Notes under the pieces: generated by a model | The model's database searches: none | What the model saw: the letters and a program-made list of their open reading frames with translations, nothing else | What the model was told of the DNA's origin: nothing | Program-made: the position numbers and the translations under genes | Assembly (NCBI GenBank): GCA_009774655.1 | Contig: VSOD01000149.1 | Location: 1 to 9,140 of the forward strand | Source: Lachnospiraceae bacterium | Lineage (GTDB): Bacteria; Bacillota_A; Clostridia; Lachnospirales; Lachnospiraceae | Length of the DNA: 9,140 nt | Reading direction: 5' to 3' | In this document: positions 5,843-9,140 of the stretch, piece by piece | Layout of the letters: each line of letters begins with the position of its first letter | Position numbering within the stretch: position 1 is the first letter of the stretch

Positions 5843-5908
5843 GACACTGGAAACGACGGTAAAAGGGGCAGCCCCATAGAAAATCATAACGATACAGGAG
5901 GAAAGAGT

Positions 5909-6691
5909 ATGCAGAATTATTCGGGAGAAGCAGGGTTACAGTATCATTTACAGATCAGGCCGGGGGACGTGGGAAAGTACGTGATCCTGCCGGGGGATCC
6001 CAAGCGCTGCGCGAAGATCGCGAAGCATTTTGAGGATGCGAAGCTGGTGGCGGACAGCCGGGAGTTCGTTACTTACACGGGATATCTGGACGGGGAAAAG
6101 GTAAGCGTTACCTCCACGGGTATTGGCGGGCCTTCCGCAACCATCGCCATTGAGGAGCTGACGCTGAGCGGAGCGGACACTTTTATACGTGTGGGCACCT
6201 GCGGCGGCATTGATCTGGATGTCAAGGGCGGCGATATCGTCGTTGCCACCGGGGCGGTGCGCATGGAAGGTACCAGCAGGGAATATGCGCCCATAGAATA
6301 TCCGGCGGTGGCTGATTTTGAGGTGGCCAATGCGCTGGTGGAGTCCTGCAGGGAACTGGGGCTGCCTTATCATGTGGGTGTGGTACAGTGCAAGGATGCT
6401 TTTTACGGACAGCATGAGCCGGAGCGGATGCCGGTGAGTTATGAACTGCTGAACAAATGGGAAGCCTGGAAACGTATGGGCTGTAAGGCGTCCGAGATGG
6501 AGTCGGCGGCGCTGTTCATTGCGGCCAGCCATTTGAGAGTGCGCTGCGGTTCCAATTTCCTGGTGGTGGGGAATCAGGAGAGAAATGCGCAGGGGCTGGA
6601 TAACCCGATCATACACGATACGGAAGCGGCTATCACGGTGGCAGTGGGAGCGCTGAGAAGGCTGATCAGGGCGGACCGGGAGAAGCATTGA
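5909..6691 (+). CDS. udp: uridine phosphorylase
   Basis: Cytoplasmic NP-I family enzyme that splits uridine (often also deoxyuridine or thymidine) with phosphate into uracil and ribose-1-phosphate. At 260 residues it matches Udp proteins (E. coli about 253). Motifs: PGDPKR (28-33) and RVGTCGG (94-100) for phosphate, SREFVTYTG (50-58), STGIGGPS (69-76), and SEMES (195-199) whose Glu-Met-Glu binds ribose. Gln168 in FYGQHEPER (165-173) sits where Udp enzymes hold uracil, though the usual nearby Arg is shifted (Arg173 may serve), so base preference should be treated as likely and not proven. The ATG is chosen over a GTG at 5825 because AGGAGG (5896-5901) lies seven bases before it and the family starts here. 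deoB follows after 66 bases. High-GC codon use differs clearly from the gene before it. Confidence 0.92.
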   Translation: MQNYSGEAGLQYHLQIRPGDVGKYVILPGDPKRCAKIAKHFEDAKLVADSREFVTYTGYLDGEKVSVTSTGIGGPSATIAIEELTLSGADTFIRVGTCGGIDLDVKGGDIVVATGAVRMEGTSREYAPIEYPAVADFEVANALVESCRELGLPYHVGVVQCKDAFYGQHEPERMPVSYELLNKWEAWKRMGCKASEMESAALFIAASHLRVRCGSNFLVVGNQERNAQGLDNPIIHDTEAAITVAVGALRRLIRADREKH

Positions 6692-6757
6692 CAGTGTCGG
6701 GAGCAGAAGACGGACGGACGTCGGATCTGCAGCAATAATATCAGGAGGAGTGTTGAA

Positions 6758-7954
6758 ATGGCGGAAAGAAAATATAAGAGAATCTTTACGATCGTGATCG
6801 ACTCGCTGGGCGTGGGAGCATTGGCGGATGCTGCCGCTTACGGCGATGAAGGGACGGATACTTTAGGGCACATATCCCGGGAGATGGAGGAATTCAAGAT
6901 TCCCAATCTCCAGAAGCTGGGCATGGCGAACCTGCATCCTTTAAAACAGGTTCCGGCGGTGGAACAGCCTCTGGGATATTTTATGAAAATGAATGAAGCC
7001 AGCACCGGCAAGGATACCATGACGGGTCACTGGGAGATGATGGGGCTTCATATCACAAAGCCTTTTCAGACGTTTACGGAAACGGGATTCCCGAAAGAAC
7101 TGCTGGAGGAACTGTCCAGACGGACCGGCCGCGTGATCATCGGCAATAAAAGCGCCAGCGGCACGGAGATTCTGGAGGAACTGGCGGAGGAGGAGATCGC
7201 CACGGGCCATATGATCGTCTATACTTCTGCGGATTCGGTGCTGCAGATCTGCGGCAACGAGGAGACCTTCGGTCTGGAAGAGCTGTACCGCTGCTGCGAG
7301 ATCGCAAGAGAACTTACCATGAAGGATGAGTGGAAGGTGGGGCGTGTGATCGCCAGGCCTTACGTGGGAAAGAAGCGGGGCGAGTTCAAGCGCACCAGCA
7401 ACCGGCACGATTATGCGCTGAAACCCTATGGACGGACAGCCTTAAATGCCCTGAAGGACGCCGGTCTGGATGTAATCTCCGTGGGAAAGATCTTTGATAT
7501 CTTTGACGGCGAAGGCCTGACGGAATCCAACAAGTCCAAAAGTTCCGTGCACGGTATGGAGCAGGCTATTGAGATCGCAGGCAGGGATTTTGAGGGGCTG
7601 TGCTTCGTTAATCTGGTGGACTTCGACGCTTTGTGGGGGCATCGGCGTGATGTCGCAGGATATGCCGGGGAGTTGGAGAGGTTTGATGTAAAGCTGGGAG
7701 AATTCCTGCCGCTGCTTAAGGAGGACGACCTGCTGATCATTACTGCGGATCACGGAAATGACCCGACCCACACGGGTACGGATCATACCAGGGAGAAGGT
7801 GCCGTTCCTGGCGTACTCTCCGTCCATGAAGGGCAGCGGGAGGCTGGAGGACACCCGGACCTTTGCGGTGATCGGGGCCACCATTGCCGATAATTTCGGA
7901 GTTGCCATGCCGGAAGGCACGATCGGAACTTCCGTGCTGGAGAAAATGGTGTAG
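6758..7954 (+). CDS. deoB: phosphopentomutase
   Basis: Moves phosphate between C1 and C5 of ribose or deoxyribose, so it links nucleoside phosphorylases to DeoC and the pentose phosphate pathway. The 398-residue length is normal for the alkaline-phosphatase-superfamily DeoB. Conserved metal and active-site residues are visible: Asp15 in VIDSLGVG, the phosphorylated Thr87 in GKDTMTGHWE (84-93), Asp290 and His295 in NLVDFDALWGHRRD (285-298), and Asp331, His332 and His343 in TADHGNDPTHTGTDH (329-343). These align one to one with the manganese ligands of the Bacillus cereus enzyme with a constant small offset. AGGAGG (6743-6748) is nine bases before the ATG. Second gene of the nucleoside operon; intact. 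Confidence 0.97.
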   Translation: MAERKYKRIFTIVIDSLGVGALADAAAYGDEGTDTLGHISREMEEFKIPNLQKLGMANLHPLKQVPAVEQPLGYFMKMNEASTGKDTMTGHWEMMGLHITKPFQTFTETGFPKELLEELSRRTGRVIIGNKSASGTEILEELAEEEIATGHMIVYTSADSVLQICGNEETFGLEELYRCCEIARELTMKDEWKVGRVIARPYVGKKRGEFKRTSNRHDYALKPYGRTALNALKDAGLDVISVGKIFDIFDGEGLTESNKSKSSVHGMEQAIEIAGRDFEGLCFVNLVDFDALWGHRRDVAGYAGELERFDVKLGEFLPLLKEDDLLIITADHGNDPTHTGTDHTREKVPFLAYSPSMKGSGRLEDTRTFAVIGATIADNFGVAMPEGTIGTSVLEKMV

Positions 7955-8025
7955 CGGGAGACGAAATATATAAAAAGCCATAGCAGAAGCGCAACAGATA
8001 TTTACGCAAAATGGTATTTTTATAG

Positions 8026-8056
8026 AAAGAACAGTATAAGAAAAGAACAGAATAAG
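8026..8056 (+). repeat. two-copy 16-bp tandem repeat in the deoC leader
   Basis: AAAGAACAGTATAAG (8026-8040) and AAAGAACAGAATAAG (8042-8056) match at 14 of 15 positions with a period of 16. They lie in the 120-base gap between deoB and deoC, 18 bases before the deoC ATG. They may be a replication-slippage duplication or paired regulator half-sites. I see no convincing promoter or T-run terminator in this gap. Confidence 0.6.
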
Positions 8057-8074
8057 AGTAGGAAGGAGAAGGTT

Positions 8075-8743
8075 ATGGACAGGAAAGACATTTTAAAGAC
8101 AGTGGATCATACGCTGCTCACGCAGACGGCGACCTGGGAGGAGATCCGCGGGATTCTGGATGACGGGATCAAATATCAGACCGCATCCGCCTGTATTCCG
8201 GCGGCCTATGTGAAGCAGGCGGCGGAGTATGTGGAAGGCAGGCTGCCGATCTGTACGGTGATCGGGTTCCCGAACGGATACAGTACTACGGCCGTGAAGG
8301 TTTTTGAGACGAAGGATGCCATAGAAAACGGTGCGGAAGAGATTGACATGGTGGTCAATATCGGCTGGGTGAAAGACGGGAAATATCAGGAGATCGAGGA
8401 CGAGATTCGTCAGATTCATGAAGCCTGCGGCGGAAAGATCTTAAAGGTCATTATCGAGACCTGCCTGCTCACCGAGGAGGAGAAGATCAGGATGTGTGAG
8501 ACCGTTACCAGTGCCGGGGCGGAGTTCATCAAGACCTCCACGGGATTTTCCACCGCCGGAGCTACCTTTGCGGATGTGGAGCTGATGCGGAAGCATGTCG
8601 GCAAAGAAGTGAAGGTGAAAGCCGCAGGCGGCATTGCGTCGTTGGAAGATGCGGAGAAATTCATTGCGCTGGGAGCAGACAGACTTGGCACCAGCAGGAT
8701 TGTCAAGATCATCAAACAGACGGATGACGGGGCTGGGTATTAA
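8075..8743 (+). CDS. deoC: deoxyribose-phosphate aldolase
   Basis: Class I (Schiff base) aldolase of TIM-barrel fold that cleaves 2-deoxyribose-5-phosphate into acetaldehyde and glyceraldehyde-3-phosphate, the last step of deoxynucleoside breakdown. At 222 residues it has the usual length of the short Firmicutes form. Key residues are visible: Asp91 in EIDMVVNIG (89-97), the Schiff-base Lys153 in FIKTSTGF (151-158), Lys182 in VKAAGGI (181-187), the phosphate-site GADRLGTS (200-207), and a C-terminal Tyr222, a residue known to matter in E. coli DeoC. GGAAGGAG directly precedes the ATG by about seven bases. It follows deoB by 120 bases and is followed by cdd after 61 bases. Confidence 0.97.
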   Translation: MDRKDILKTVDHTLLTQTATWEEIRGILDDGIKYQTASACIPAAYVKQAAEYVEGRLPICTVIGFPNGYSTTAVKVFETKDAIENGAEEIDMVVNIGWVKDGKYQEIEDEIRQIHEACGGKILKVIIETCLLTEEEKIRMCETVTSAGAEFIKTSTGFSTAGATFADVELMRKHVGKEVKVKAAGGIASLEDAEKFIALGADRLGTSRIVKIIKQTDDGAGY

Positions 8744-8767
8744 GACAGTTGATAGGGAAAGTTGATA

Positions 8768-8783
8768 TGCACAGAAATGTGCA
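8768..8783 (+). other. GNRA-loop hairpin between deoC and cdd
   Basis: TGCACA (8768-8773), loop GAAA, TGTGCA (8778-8783): a perfect 6-bp stem capped by a GNRA-type tetraloop, just ahead of the cdd ribosome binding site at 8791-8800. No T-run follows, so it is not a terminator. Possible role as an mRNA processing or stability element. Just before it AGTTGATA occurs twice, 13 bases apart (8747-8754, 8760-8767). Confidence 0.4.
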
Positions 8784-8804
8784 ATGTCTCGGAAGGGAGG
8801 AAAA

Positions 8805-9140
8805 ATGACCAACGAAGAACTGATCCTGGAGGCGAAAAAAGCCAGGGAACATGCATACACGCCGCATTCTCATTTTCAGGTAGGTGCTGCGCTTGTGACA
8901 AAGAGTGGTAAAATATATCACGGCTGCAATATCGAAAACGCTGCCTACACGCCCACAAACTGTGCGGAGCGGACGGCCTTTTTCCGGGCGGTTTACGAAG
9001 GGGAGCGGGAATTTACGAAAATCGCGGTGGTAGGCGGCCCGGAGGGCAGCGATGCCGACGAACTGTGCGCTCCCTGCGGGGTCTGCCGGCAGGTCATGAT
9101 GGAATTCTGCGATCCGGAAACCTTTCAGATCATTCTGGCG
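8805..9140 (+). CDS. cdd: cytidine deaminase, cut by the window end
   Basis: The reading frame is open for 112 codons to the last base, with GGAAGGGAGG (8791-8800) four bases before the ATG. The protein is a short homotetrameric-type zinc cytidine deaminase (family length about 130-140), which turns cytidine and deoxycytidine into uridine and deoxyuridine, feeding Udp encoded upstream. Visible motifs: substrate-binding FQVGAAL (24-30) and NIENAAY (42-48), zinc and catalytic residues Cys53 and Glu55 in NCAERTA (52-58), and the two other zinc ligands Cys91 and Cys94 in PCGVC (90-94). Only the last 20 or so residues lie outside the window. Fourth gene of the nucleoside operon. Confidence 0.95.
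   Translation, partial: MTNEELILEAKKAREHAYTPHSHFQVGAALVTKSGKIYHGCNIENAAYTPTNCAERTAFFRAVYEGEREFTKIAVVGGPEGSDADELCAPCGVCRQVMMEFCDPETFQIILA

Noticed and set aside
5825..5908. Longer udp start at GTG 5825 adding 28 residues
   Set aside because: The extension is low-similarity polar sequence, overlaps the likely promoter, and AGGAGG sits exactly before the ATG at 5909, where the family begins.
2336..5908. Flanking direct repeats or attachment sites around the three-gene module
   Set aside because: Comparing 2110-2490 with 5775-5908 by eye gave only shared ribosome-binding-site sequence.
5948..6688. Long minus-strand ORF opposite udp, and similar ones opposite manA, deoB and deoC
   Set aside because: They mirror GC-rich coding genes with strong motifs on the + strand, have no ribosome binding sites and resemble no protein family.
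1..9140. CRISPR array, tRNA or rRNA genes
   Set aside because: No regularly spaced repeats and no tRNA or rRNA signatures were seen on either strand.

Overview
The window looks like a chromosomal segment of a Gram-positive, low-to-moderate GC Clostridia, most likely a gut Lachnospiraceae. This rests on strong AGGAGG-type ribosome binding sites before almost every gene, short AT-rich leaders, a Firmicutes-length ManA, and an N-truncated GH130 mannosyl-glucose phosphorylase-like gene beside manA. Every convincing gene is on the + strand.

Layout. (1) Positions 1-73 hold two back-to-back hairpin terminators, one facing each way, followed by an AT-rich non-coding leader to about 296. (2) 297-2335 is a mannose/mannoside block: a GH130 phosphorylase gene that lacks roughly the first third of the protein, an intact class I mannose-6-phosphate isomerase (manA), and a small one-helix membrane ORF whose 3' end runs into an inverted repeat. 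(3) 2267-2403 is a dense non-coding joint: a 14-bp-arm inverted repeat, a rho-independent terminator, and a sigma-A-like promoter whose -10 box lies in the terminator loop. (4) 2491-5774 is a tight three-gene operon of AT-richer genes: a HEPN-like small protein, a MinD/ParA-like ATPase of the KGGxGRT variant type with an extra N-terminal domain, and a STAND/AAA-like P-loop ATPase with a C-terminal winged-helix-like end. (5) 5814-9140 is a nucleoside catabolism operon in GC-richer DNA: udp, deoB, deoC and a cdd cut by the window end.

How the parts work together. The GH130 and ManA steps would turn mannosyl-glucose into mannose-1-phosphate and pass mannose-6-phosphate to fructose-6-phosphate (a phosphomannomutase would be elsewhere), but the GH130 gene here is probably not functional. 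Udp, DeoB, DeoC and Cdd form a salvage/catabolic chain: cytidine to uridine, uridine to ribose-1-P, pentose-1-P to pentose-5-P, and deoxyribose-5-P to acetaldehyde plus glyceraldehyde-3-P. The three-gene module between these two housekeeping blocks has no metabolic link to either. Its domains (HEPN, variant MinD-like NTPase, STAND-like NTPase), its own promoter and its different base composition fit a horizontally acquired conflict or defence-type cassette. I cannot match it to a named system from sequence alone; it is the item most worth following up.
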